The notes beneath the pieces were generated by a model. It had not been told where the DNA came from, ran no database searches, and was given only the letters and a program-made list of their open reading frames with translations. Both the position numbers and the translations under genes were made by a program. Below are positions 1 through 9,738 of a stretch of 64,000 bases of DNA, one piece after another. How positions within the stretch are numbered: the stretch's first letter is position 1; every line of letters begins with the position of its first letter. Source of the stretch: Chrysoperla carnea (taxonomy: Eukaryota; Arthropoda; Insecta; Neuroptera; Chrysopidae); assembly GCF_905475395.1 (NCBI RefSeq), contig NC_058337.1, forward strand, positions 118,290,368 through 118,354,367. The letters run 5' to 3'.

Positions 1-114
1 CATAACATCCAATCATTATTGGATTTCTTTAGTTTGAGTTGAATTATATCAATAAAACTTGATTTGTTCAAAATTTACTTCATAAAACGAGTTAAATAAA
101 ACTTAACCTACAAA

Positions 115-3100
115 ATGGTGAAATTAACATCAGAATTAATAACACAATCCATGCAATATATAAATCCTGTACGAGACCGGGAATTAGATTTAAGAGGTAT
201 TTATTTTCAAACAATGATTTAATAAAAATTTTAATTTTTTTGCGTTATGTTTTTTAGGTTATAAAATACCACAAATCGAGAATTTGGGTGCCACATTAGA
301 TCAGTTTGATACATTGGATTTTTCCGATAATGATATAAGAAAATTGGATAATTTTCCATATTTAAAGCGTTTGAAATGCTTATTAATGAATAATAATCGA
401 ATTGTGTAAGTATTGGTTTTAGTTAAGGGAATTTTGGTTTTTGAAAACGGTAAGCAATACGACGCTTAATTAAACGTTATTTGTTTTTATCATGCGCACA
501 AAAAATTATCAGCGTATTTGATTTCAAAACAAATTAAACATAAATATGAGAAAAACTGGAAGCCCATTTTATCTCTTGTTTTATAGAACCCAATAGTGCA
601 ATGAATGAAGTTACAAAAATAATATTAAATGTTTTTATACCAAGAATATATATAATATGTAAGGTATACTAAGTTTAGTCCCAAGTTTGTAACGCTTAAA
701 AATATTAATGCTATGAACAAAATTTTGGTATAGGTGTTTATAAAATCACCTAATTAGTCCATTTTCGGTTGTCTGTCCGCCTGTCCGTCTGTCTGCCAAC
801 ACGATAACTCAAAAACGAAAAAAGCTATCAAGCTGAAATACAGCGCACTCAGGACGTAAAAAGTGAGTTCAAGTTTGTAAATGAGCAACATAGGTCAATT
901 GGGCCCTGACCTATGAGTCCATAGGACCCATCTTGTAAACCGTTAGAGATAGAACAAAAGTTTAAATGTAAAAAATCTTCCTTATCAAAAAATAAACAAC
1001 TAGTTGAAAAATAAACTTAAAACCAAATGGCCATTGATGGTTTTCTTTACACTCTGTGCTGATCATGAGTTTCCTCTTGTGCTTAAAAATTAACTTAAAA
1101 AATAGCTCAGCTAATCGAAATAGAAGAAATAATAATAAATTATAAGGGGTACCGCAAATGAGTCCCTGACACGTAGACCAATGGGTAAGAGATGCTATTT
1201 TAAGCTGATGAAGCTAAAGGATTCTGTCGTGGTTAGACGCCACGAAAGTCCACAGATTGATGGATCCAAGGTTTCGGGCCCAAACATTCTGAAACTGACA
1301 CCCTGCAAATTTCTGTAGGTGCAAACAACACTTGCGGAGGTTTCATCATCCTCCATACAAGCGCTACAAGTGGGATTAGTAGAGATTCCCACGTTTTTAT
1401 TGTGGTAATTCAATCGATAGTGTCCTGCCAAGAGTCCCACAATTTATACACAGTTTGGCCTGTCGCATGCCCTGCCCAAAGACCCAGTAATTAAGATGTG
1501 TTTCTCGTAGCCACACTTTGATTCGGTAAATAACGGAACATCTTGCCATGAGAATGACGAGCTCAGTTGAAAGGGGAATTTGTGACGATCCCTCTTGTGC
1601 AAACGAGTCCGCTGCTTCATTCTTTTTGACTGTGTTATTCAGTGCCAGGCAATTCAGTTTTTCGAAGTATATTCATAGACTATTCTGGATTGAATGCGAC
1701 CTGACTATCTAAAAATAGTCGAAATAGATAAATTTAATTAAAACTGAAATTATAAATTTAATATAATTTTTTAACATGTTTGTTTAGACGCATTGCTGAA
1801 GGCTTAGAAGAATGTATACCAAACCTAGAAAGTTTGATATTAACTGGAAATCAAATTGAAGAATTATGTGACATTGATCCATTAATTCCGTTAACAAAAT
1901 TAACAACATTAAGTTTACTCCACAATCCAATCACAGCCAAAGCCCATTATCGTTTATATATTGCATTTAAATTGCCACAAGTCACATTATTAGATTTTTG
2001 TAAAATACGGCAAAAAGAACGGGAAGAAGCAAATACATTATTTAAGAGTAAAAAAGGCAAAGAATTACTAAAAGAAATATCTAAAAAAGCGAAAATTTCT
2101 GCTAATATTAATATATCTGATGCCAACAAAGGTAATGATTATGTAGACAGGATGTAACTTTAAAGATTTGTAGAAAACCTCTTGAGTACCAGAAATTTTT
2201 CTCGTAGGCTACCCTAGCCTAAGGCTCGAGAATAATAAACTCCCTGATAATACTAAAGCTCATTTTTTTTCTAATATTTATACATTTTATTATTGATAAC
2301 TGGGAGTTGCAATCCCTCCAACTGTCTATAATTTGTACTTAGTATAACAGCAATCTGACCCGTTTTGATTAGTTTCAATAGACCTTTTTCACATTTTTTT
2401 TTCTTTTTTTTTTTTAAATGAAAGTAAATGTCTTGATAAATGGGCTAATTTTTTTCCCCTGATTTTTTTGAAGCCATATGACCGAGAAACAGACAATGAA
2501 AATCATTAAAATTCAAATTGGCGAAAACGATCCGGAAACACACGATGTTACACGAAGGTTGGTTTGACGTCATTTAAACTTGATAATAATGATATATTAA
2601 TTCAACTGTTGACACTGTTTTATTATCATTGCTTGTCGGATTGACATCACAGATCACGTGTGCGGTGGAGCAAAAAAAAAAAAATCGATTTAAAATATTT
2701 CAAATATTGTGACTTTTTAACAATTTTTTTCATAGTGTTTTTATTGTTAAAAATGCCTAATTTTTGAGTTACAGGCTCTATTCGACCTATATTTTAATAA
2801 AAAATTATCAAAAAGCATTTTTGTTTTTCATGAAAAAGGTCTATTTAGACTACCAGATTACTTATTTTATCAATATCACCATTTATCAATATTAAAAAAA
2901 ATTCAAGGTTTTGAATTGGGTCAGAGCTTTGAAAAAAAGGCTTTTACCATTTATTAAAGTTACATCTAATGCAAATATTTTTTATGGGTCTATTATTTAA
3001 ACTAGTGTTTTTTTCCTTAAGGTCATTCGAAACAAGAATTATGGAAAATTCGTGATGCTATTGGTAAGGCCACATCTTTAGACGAAGTTGAAAGACTTAG

Positions 3101-4092
3101 TCAACAATTACAAGCAGGACACATACCGGATATGGGACATCATCATCGAAATGGTGGTCCAAGTCATTCTAATGGATGTAAGTGAAGTTTACATATTTAA
3201 TTAATAGTCCTATATGATCAGTTTTTGTAAATAGAAGCTGTTCCGACAAAATAAGACAGATAGTGTCTCGTGTTCTCTATCCTCCGAGTAACTAAGCCTG
3301 TTCTGCTCATCTTCTACTATTATTTTAAAGAATTGTGAAATTGACAAGCATGCATCGTGGTCAACGTCTCTTAGAGGATAGAGCCCTATTTCCCACTGAC
3401 TACTACTGAGTATATCAGAGTATTACAAATATGAGTTTCTAAAGTTTTAATTAACGCCCCCACTACCCAAAAAGTAGATGTTGTCCCTTTAGAAGTGCTC
3501 GCTTTTATTTTTATGTATATGAAATATACATGGTATATTAAGTTTAGTCCCAAGTTTGTAACGCTTAAAAATATTGATGCTACGAAAAAAATTTTGGTTA
3601 GGTGTTCATAAAATCATCTAATTAGTCCATTTCCGTGTGTCTGTCTGTCGACTGTCCGTCTGTCATCACGATAATTCAAAAGCAAAAAAAGATATCAAGT
3701 TGAAATTTTTATAGCGTGCTAAGAACGTAAAAAGTGAGGCTGAGTTCGTAAATGAGCAACATAGGCCAATTGGATCTTGGGTCCGTAGGGCCCATCTTGT
3801 AAACCGTTAGATATAGGACAAAAGTTTAAGTATAAAAAATATTCCTTATAAAAAAATAAACAACTTTTGTTTGAAACCTTTTTTCGTAAATATATATCAC
3901 TGTTTACCCGCGAGGGCGCGTATGTGTGGCAGGTATGTATGTGTAATGTGAGTAATCTACACTGTCTATACATGGTATTTCAACAATTAACTCAGTCAAT
4001 TGTTTGTTTTCACTTGTTTTCATTATAATGCATTTATTTTTGCAGCCCATATGCATGACGATGAAGAAATGGAAACAGATGGTCGTCATTAA
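115..4092 (+). CDS. U2A: U2 small nuclear ribonucleoprotein A' (five exons, complete)
   Basis: Core U2 snRNP protein that pairs with U2B'' and binds U2 snRNA stem-loop IV in the nuclear spliceosome. Coding exons read as 115-196, 258-405, 1788-2131, 3022-3177 and 4046-4092. All junctions are GT-AG and the phases close to 258 residues, very near the usual ~255. The N terminus MVKLTSELI and the RDRELDLRG, NLGATLDQFD and DFSDNDIRKLD motifs are diagnostic. Leucine-rich repeats fill roughly residues 40-160 (for example LESLILTGNQIEEL and LTTLSLLHNPIT), followed by the KKGKELLKEISKKAK basic stretch. The acidic tail is short and ends DDEEMETDGRH. Introns 3 and 4 carry repeat copies; intron 2 carries a LINE fragment and a family A copy. 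The start is the first ATG in a reading frame matching the family. The protein calls and borders come from sequence recognition, not alignment. Confidence 0.95.
632..1010 (+). repeat. Family A dispersed repeat, copy A1 (3'-truncated)
   Basis: Copy of the unclassified ~0.6 kb family in intron 2 of U2A'. It begins with the TTTTTATACC start region, then shows the conserved blocks AAGTTTGTAACGCTTAAAAA, the CTGTCCGTCTGTC pyrimidine run, CACGATAACTCAAAAACG and TAAACCGTTAGAGATAGA. It stops after the ATAAACAAC block, so the right third of the element is missing. No coding frame is preserved. Confidence 0.8.
1195..1700 (-). mobile_element. Non-LTR retrotransposon remnant, RNase H C-terminal part
   Basis: Minus-strand frames read NEAADSF, then YRIKVW, GHYRLNYH and a CxxC-type segment (CSACMEDDETSA). 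This order is typical of the end of an RNase H domain plus the following zinc-knuckle-like tail in insect Jockey/I-type LINEs. The frame is broken by indels and stops, so this is a dead fragment in intron 2 of U2A'. The fragment at 4545-4940 comes from a related element on the other strand. Confidence 0.65.
2377..2845. mobile_element. MITE family B, copy B1
   Basis: About 470 bp bounded by perfect 15-bp inverted ends: AATAGACCTTTTTCA at the left and its reverse complement at the right. It lies inside intron 3 of U2A'. Two other elements in this window (6338-6530 and 24570-24729) share the AATAGACCTTTTCA-type ends. No coding capacity is seen; the superfamily is not assigned. Confidence 0.55.
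3503..4019 (+). repeat. Family A dispersed repeat, copy A2 (internally deleted)
   Basis: Nearly end-to-end copy of family A in intron 4 of U2A'. The left hairpin region, the CTGTCTGTC run, the TTTACCCGCGAGGGCGCG block and the right end CAGTCAATTGTTTG...CACTTGTT are all present, with a deletion after the GAGGGCG block. Its right end lies only about 26 bases before coding exon 5, so it borders or overlaps the branch-point region of this intron. Confidence 0.85.
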
Positions 4093-4328
4093 CATTCGTA
4101 AAGTGGTACAAAAGCGCGATTGAGGTGGTATTTATAATTAATTAATTATATTTTTAAGAAAAATAGTATGTAAGCTGATAAGAATTGAAAATTGTGTTAC
4201 TACAAATACTTACTTTTTGATAAGAATAGAAGATTATATTATAAATTCTTTTTATTACTAGAGAGAACAATTATCGAATTTGTATAATTAGATTATGATT
4301 TCCAATGAATTATTTTTTGATTTTGTTA

Positions 4329-4334
4329 AATAAA
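4329..4334 (+). terminator. Candidate polyadenylation signal of U2A'
   Basis: An AATAAA hexamer lies about 240 bases downstream of the U2A' stop codon and is followed by a T-rich stretch. It is the most plausible 3'-end signal before the repeat-rich spacer. Cleavage position is not determined. Confidence 0.4.
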
Positions 4335-4420
4335 AATTACATTTTTTTTCTGTAAATTAATTTTTTGGCATAATATAATCTCTAGGGTTTTCGAGAAGCG
4401 ATATAAACATATTTATTTTA

Positions 4421-5018
4421 CTACACACTAAAAAAAAAAGGTTACAAAAAGATAGAAAAAATGAAACAGAATTCATGAATCCTGGAAATTGGATACTTTT
4501 TTGGCACATTTAAAACAAAAAATGATTTTATTTATTTTACTACACCCTGCTCTGGCGTTAAAGGGAATGAAGCAGCAGACTCGTTGACGCGAGAGAGATT
4601 GTCTCAAACGCCTCTTTCATCTGAGCTTGTAGTTTCCATGGAAAGATGCTTCGTAATTTACCGAATCAAGGAATGGCAAACTGTGTACAACCACAGCGCC
4701 AGGTCATTCGATTGTGCTCGCCTGAAGCTCTCTTGATCATAGTTGAGAAGGGTGGTGGAAATTTCGAAGGAAAAGCTGTGGGCTTTCTGTGTGGCGTCTG
4801 GCCTCGGCTTACTTCAAATAACACCTTTCATCCGGAGATTTCTCGCTTTTGGGTGACAGGTTGTTCTCAAGGAGGGGGGTACAGAGATCCCTTTGGTCTA
4901 GTTGCTAGGGATCACATTGCGGTACCCTTCTTTTGTTGTATTATTATTATTACTGCACACTAAAAAAGGTTACGAAAAAATAGAGAAAATGAAACAGAAC
5001 CCTTGAATCCTAGAAATT
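4421..5018 (+). mobile_element. LINE RNase H fragment between two ~70-bp direct repeats
   Basis: Plus strand at 4560 onward reads KGNEAADSLTRERL, the classic late RNase H motif with its aspartate, followed by a YRIKEW segment, as in Jockey-like LINEs. The frame then breaks. The fragment lies between two imperfect direct repeats at 4421-4490 and 4953-5018, both reading roughly CTRCACACTAAAA...GGTTAC...ATGAAACAGA. The repeats may reflect a duplication around an insertion or a larger composite repeat. Confidence 0.6.
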
Positions 5019-6337
5019 TCTTCCAGAAGTATAATATTAACAGTATGTATGATTTTGAAAGAAACCTTTAAATCCCGTATTTCCTAAAAATCACCTAAAA
5101 CTTAATTCTAAAGAAAATTTAACATGTGAAAATGCCTTCATAAAGAAAATTTAACCTGTTTCCCATCATTTAAAAATTACAGAAAAAGTTGATTTAAATG
5201 TACTTTTAAATTAATAAAAATTTATTCTAGCCCTGAAAATGAAATCGTAAGTATAATTTTGGAAAATGCAAGTTTATCCATTCATTGTTCATGATGCTTC
5301 GTGGATTGTCATTGTTTTAAAGTGAAATTTTTTCACAGACTTTGTTTCAGAAAATTTGAAAATTTATTTTCTTCAAAAGATATGAAGTTCGATGCTGCCG
5401 TAAAATAATGCAATTTTTGATATGTTAAGTTTATTTTTAAGTTTAATAAAGTAAAAATCAAATTTAACTTTTTTGTTTAATTTTTTTTTAACTCCACAAA
5501 ATACTGAGAAAAAGTATATAAAACAATTAATCCAGGAAAAACTTGCAACGTGTACATATAAGTCTGTTATAGCCGTTTTCTCAGAAACTTACCCTGTCCC
5601 GTAATAATCGGAATGGTACTATTATATTCCGATCTCAAATGCCTTATTTTATCAACTAGTGTTGTTATCTTCTGAAGAGACAAAAATAGGGAATATTCAT
5701 GAAATTTAAATTTGGTTCAAATAATTTTCTTCCGTAACTTTAATGACTGGACATTTCAACTAAACCATTATTTTATTAATTAATATCTTTTTAATTACTT
5801 AAAATTAATTAATAAAAGTACAAATTCAGTGAGGGCATTTAAAAATTTCTAAAACGGAAATTCAAATTTTTATACGGACGTGACATCATAGGACGGGCTT
5901 GTCAAATTTGTTGACATACTGTATGATATTAATTACTTACATTTTATATGGTATTTCATTAAATTATACTATTCTACGGCTTTTTATTAAAAAACTTAAT
6001 AGTCATGTGCATTCATGTGTGTAAATTCATTTTTTTAAAGTGTAAATTATACATTGAATTGTCAACATTTGACAGTTCACGTACTTATACGTCATAAAAA
6101 GAGAGTGCCAAAAAACTGGGTTAAAATATCTCAAAATTATTCTGTATTTTAAATATTTTTTTACACTTATATACAGCATTTTTAAGCAGTATATATTTTT
6201 TACTTTGTTATAACGGTGTAAATTATGAATTAAAAATATAAAAAAAATTCATGAATATTCCCTATTAAATACAGAAATCGCGATTAACGAAAAAATATTA
6301 CTAGAAAATACAAGCAGTATTAAAACGCAAGATGGGC
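5019..6337. other. Spacer with no recognised gene
   Basis: AT-rich spacer between the LINE fragment and the MITE in front of the zinc-finger gene. I see no open frame of note, no RNA gene and no clear element. It presumably contains the promoter or 5' untranslated region of the zinc-finger gene, but I could not pick out a convincing core promoter. Confidence 0.5.
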
Positions 6338-6530
6338 AATAGACCTTTTCATCGATTTGCTTTTGTTTCGGACAGTTGTCAAAAAACTATTCAACCTAAG
6401 GAAGTTAAATATATTTTATCTTTCTCAAGCAGCGCTTTTTGACAAGGATAGAAGATATAAGATATGTCTTTACTTGATTGAAAATAGTCCGAAACAAAAA
6501 AGAATCATTTTGTAAATGAAAAACCCTATT
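6338..6530. mobile_element. MITE family B, copy B2, directly upstream of the zinc-finger start
   Basis: A 193-bp element with imperfect long inverted ends. The left side reads AATAGACCTTTTCAT, then TTTTGTTTCGGAC and TTGTCAAAAAAC. The right side carries AGTCCGAAACAAAAA and ends AAAACCCTATT. The same internal GTTTCGGAC / GTCCGAAAC pair occurs in copy B3 at 24570-24729. It ends 37 bases before the zinc-finger ATG and so may be part of its 5' untranslated region. Confidence 0.6.
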
Positions 6531-6567
6531 TAAAAATGAAATACTAGAAGGCAGCTACAGCGTCACA

Positions 6568-7884
6568 ATGGAAGAAATACCAAACATCAACAGCAATGGT
6601 ATTAATGTGAAAAGTGAACAAATTAGTGAAAATGACGAACATTTATCTACAATTAACAACGAAAGTATTAAACTTGAAAAACAATCAACTATAGAATATA
6701 TTAAAGTTGAAATGTTACAAGGGATTGACAGTGATACAGTGCAAGATGGACGAATTAAAAATGAATTTCCAGAAGACATCAATTATGATACAATGGGACA
6801 AATAGTTAAATATGAAGAAGTTCATGACAATGGCGAACCAAACACAGAAGTGATTTTTAAAAATGAAATATTAGTCGATGAAAGTGTTTTAGAATCACAG
6901 CGGATAAATACTAGAAAAAAATTATATTCATGTGATACTTGCGGTAAAAAATTTAATCAGAAAAATCATTTAGTAAATCATGAGCGGATCCACAGTGGTG
7001 AAAAACCATTTACTTGTGATATTTGTAATAAAGCTTTTACTCAAGAAATTAGTTTGATTAAGCATAAATTGATTCACAACGGAGATAAACCATTCACGTG
7101 TGATATTTGTAATAAAGCATTTACTCAGAAAATTAGCTTGGATACACATAAATGGACTCACAGCGAAGAAAAACCATTCTCGTGCGATATTTGTAATAAA
7201 ACTTTTACTCAGAAAGTAAGCTTGGTTAAACATCAATGGACTCACAGTGGAGAAAAACCAGTTACATGTGATATTTGTAATAAAACATTTACTACTCAAC
7301 ACAGTTTAGGTCAACATAAACGAATTCACAGTGGAGAAAAACCATTTTCATGTAATATTTGTTATAAATCATTTAATAGAGCAAATATTTTAGTTGGGCA
7401 TAAACGAATTCATACTGGGGAGAAACCATTTTCATGTGATGTTTGTAACAAAACATTTACTGATAAAAGTAATTTAGTTCGACATAAACGACATCACAGT
7501 GGAGAAAAACCATTTTTATGTGATATTTGTAATAAATCATTTAATAGTCAAGCACATTTAACTATCCATAAACGAATTCATAGCGGGGAGAAACCATTTT
7601 CATGTGATATTTGTAATAAAACATTTACCGATAAAGGTAATTTAGGTAAACATGAACTTATTCATACCGGGGAGAAACCATTTGAATGTGATTTTTGTGA
7701 TAAATCATTTAATAGATCAAACGTTTTAGTTAGGCATAAACGAATTCATAGCGGGGAGAAACCATTTTTGTGTGATATTTGTAATAAAACATTTGCTGAT
7801 AAAAGTAGTTTAGTTACACATAAACGAAATCATAATGGAGAGAAACCAATCAAAAACAATTTGGAATGTGGATTTTCGGGCTAA
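6568..7884 (+). CDS. C2H2 zinc-finger protein, 11 fingers, intronless
   Basis: A 438-residue probable nuclear DNA-binding protein. Residues 1-119 are acidic and low in structure; residues 120-422 are eleven tandem C2H2 fingers at an exact 28-residue spacing (CxxC-x12-HxxxH). Linkers are mostly HSGEKPF/HTGEKPF; a few vary (HNGDKPF, HSEEKPF). All zinc ligands are intact in every finger. The N-terminal region holds six PsiKxE matches to the SUMO-acceptor consensus: VKSE 14-17, IKLE 34-37, IKVE 45-48, IKNE 63-66, VKYE 80-83 and FKNE 97-100. No KRAB, ZAD or BTB domain is visible. The finger DNA is internally repetitive, as in lineage-specific insect zinc-finger expansions, so orthology and target cannot be named. 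The start ATG is the first in frame; MITE copy B2 sits just upstream. An antisense frame over the fingers is a shadow. Confidence 0.92.
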   Translation: MEEIPNINSNGINVKSEQISENDEHLSTINNESIKLEKQSTIEYIKVEMLQGIDSDTVQDGRIKNEFPEDINYDTMGQIVKYEEVHDNGEPNTEVIFKNEILVDESVLESQRINTRKKLYSCDTCGKKFNQKNHLVNHERIHSGEKPFTCDICNKAFTQEISLIKHKLIHNGDKPFTCDICNKAFTQKISLDTHKWTHSEEKPFSCDICNKTFTQKVSLVKHQWTHSGEKPVTCDICNKTFTTQHSLGQHKRIHSGEKPFSCNICYKSFNRANILVGHKRIHTGEKPFSCDVCNKTFTDKSNLVRHKRHHSGEKPFLCDICNKSFNSQAHLTIHKRIHSGEKPFSCDICNKTFTDKGNLGKHELIHTGEKPFECDFCDKSFNRSNVLVRHKRIHSGEKPFLCDICNKTFADKSSLVTHKRNHNGEKPIKNNLECGFSG

Positions 7885-9155
7885 GAGGTACTCTATCTAG
7901 AGTTTTTAATACGAATCTACGATAAACAACACTTACTAATACAGTGAATAAGCCGGAAAAAGTGTCCCAAAATTTTTTTGAAATACTTATTTTAGCTTAA
8001 AATTGTAATCTAGTACACAGATTATAATTTATTACTCTACTGTACTGTCTATACATGGTATTTCAACAATTAACTAAGTCAATTGTTTGTTTTCACTTGT
8101 TTAATTGTATTTTTGAAATATAATTTCTTAATATACAATTTTATTTCGAGTATCGTGGTATTTATTTCAATAAACTATTCTTTTAAATATTTGGTTGAGT
8201 ATATAATATACCGTGCTTTGTGGTATTCATGATATTTTGATTTGGATTGATTAACACAAAATACAAAAAGTATCACGTGGGTTTCCCTCGGGTTTTCCCG
8301 ATAATTTTTGTATTTTATTTTTGTGTTAGTGTACTAATTTTTGGTAATGTTTTACATATTTATTTTTAACTTTGTAAAGAATTTTTTTAATATCTATTTA
8401 AATAAATTAAGTTACTGACAATGGTTGCGTTGCAATCAAAATATCGATATTTAACGAAATGTAAGTTTGAATTTTATTTCGAGTATCGTGGTATTTATTT
8501 CAATAACTATGTCTCAACTCGAAACTAACAAAAATTTATATGATATAGATTTATTAAAAAGTAAATCAGATAAAACTCAGTTTATAAAGCCCCCATAGAA
8601 GATTAAAAAAGAACTTTCAAAGGTTGTTGCTTTTCTTTTTCTTGCAAAACGATATTTTATATAAATTCAATAGCAATTTATACAAATTTAGACACTTTTA
8701 GTATGCCCTCTCTTTGTTTAATTAGGAATTTTAAACTTTTATACTTTCAAAAACGAACTTTACTATTCTGTATGGGAAGCAATTCTTCGTCTTCATTTGA
8801 AGTTTAACAAATATGTAGGTAGTACTAATCTTTTATGGATCAGAAAACATCATGAAGTGGCCCAATCGGGAATTTTCACTAACTTCAAACTGATATAACT
8901 CGGTCAATTTATGACTGAATTAGGTCACTCGATTACTATTCGACGTATAATTATTAATATCCACAAATTTTCCAAGTTAAAAAAATGTAAGCTTTTAATA
9001 ATCCCTATCGAGAATTCCACTTTCATCCTAAAAATCGGAATTTCAGTTGTGTGAATTCGTCGTACACGGTGTAAGGTTTTATTTGTCAAGCTTTTGAAGA
9101 ATCGGCTATGGACTCGAAAGAGGATTTTGTTACTTTTGTTTATTGGTCTGTTAGG
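7885..9155. other. Spacer with repeats between zinc-finger gene and LINE remnant
   Basis: No gene seen. It holds a right-end fragment of family A (8044-8102), a ~37-bp identical direct repeat (about 8137-8173 and 8471-8507, containing TTTCGAGTATCGTGG), and between these an inverted repeat of ACACAAAATACAAAAA type around 8253-8327. The remainder is plain AT-rich sequence. Confidence 0.5.
8044..8102 (+). repeat. Family A dispersed repeat, copy A3 (right-end fragment)
   Basis: Only the last ~60 bases of family A are present: CTGTCTATACATGGTATTTC, the AACAATTAAC...AATTGTT terminal hairpin and the final CACTTGTT. It is nearly identical to the right end of copy A2. Confidence 0.85.
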
Positions 9156-9600
9156 TTAGATTAGAGTGGCTGTCCTGGGATGGGACACACTTAGACCATA
9201 GGGTCCGTTGTGATACCGTAAATGGGTTGGCCCATCCCAGGTCACTACTCCATGAACCATTTGGAGCTGTTTTTTTAACAGCAGGAGGGCTTTGACGTCG
9301 GCTGACTTTAGGTCGGAGAGGTCGTCAAAGAGAGACTGGCTCAAGTAAGTCCATCTCCTCATGACAAGAGCTGGGCAGTGACAGAGAAGATGAGACATTG
9401 TCTCATCCTCGTTACCACTGTGACAGCTCCTGTAGTAGTCGTGATACACTGCCAGGCCTAAGCGTTCAGCATGCTTGCCGCCCAGTTAGTGTCCTGTGAT
9501 ATCCGCAACAACTTTGCGAACAGAGGCCCTTGGAAGTGATATAAGAACTTCGGAACGCCTACGATTGTACTCAGACCATATCTGTCTTTATTGGTCTGTT
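9156..9600 (-). mobile_element. Non-LTR retrotransposon remnant (RNase H end and 3' tail)
   Basis: On the minus strand frames read KHAERLGL, then a CHSGNEDETMSHLLCHCPAL segment and RRWTYLSQSL, the C-terminal RNase H/zinc-knuckle pattern of insect Jockey/R1/I-type LINEs. One stop codon interrupts the frame before KHAERLGL, and no reverse transcriptase domain remains. The 3' tail reads GGACAGCCACTCTAATCTAA on this strand. A second tail of the same type is at 13518-13580. Confidence 0.7.
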
Positions 9601-9688
9601 ATTCTTCTTAAAATTAAAAAGCACATATTTTGCAGATGATAAAATAATTTTCAAATAAGCGATCAAAAATTTTTGATTATAAAATATT

Positions 9689-9694
9689 TTTATT
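9689..9694 (-). terminator. Candidate polyadenylation signal of the proteasome gene
   Basis: AATAAA on the minus strand (TTTATT on plus) lies about 45 bases downstream of the proteasome beta2 stop codon, a normal distance for a 3' end. Confidence 0.45.
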
Positions 9695-9738
9695 TTAAGA
9701 AAAAAATTCAAAATACAGGAAAAAAATGTAGAATTAAT

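Noticed and set aside
4646-4963. 105-codon frame over the LINE fragment
   Set aside because: It is out of frame with the recognisable RNase H reading (KGNEAADSL), so it is an incidental frame in dead transposon DNA.
6970-7302. Antisense frame across the zinc fingers
   Set aside because: It follows the repetitive finger codons in reverse and has no independent support.
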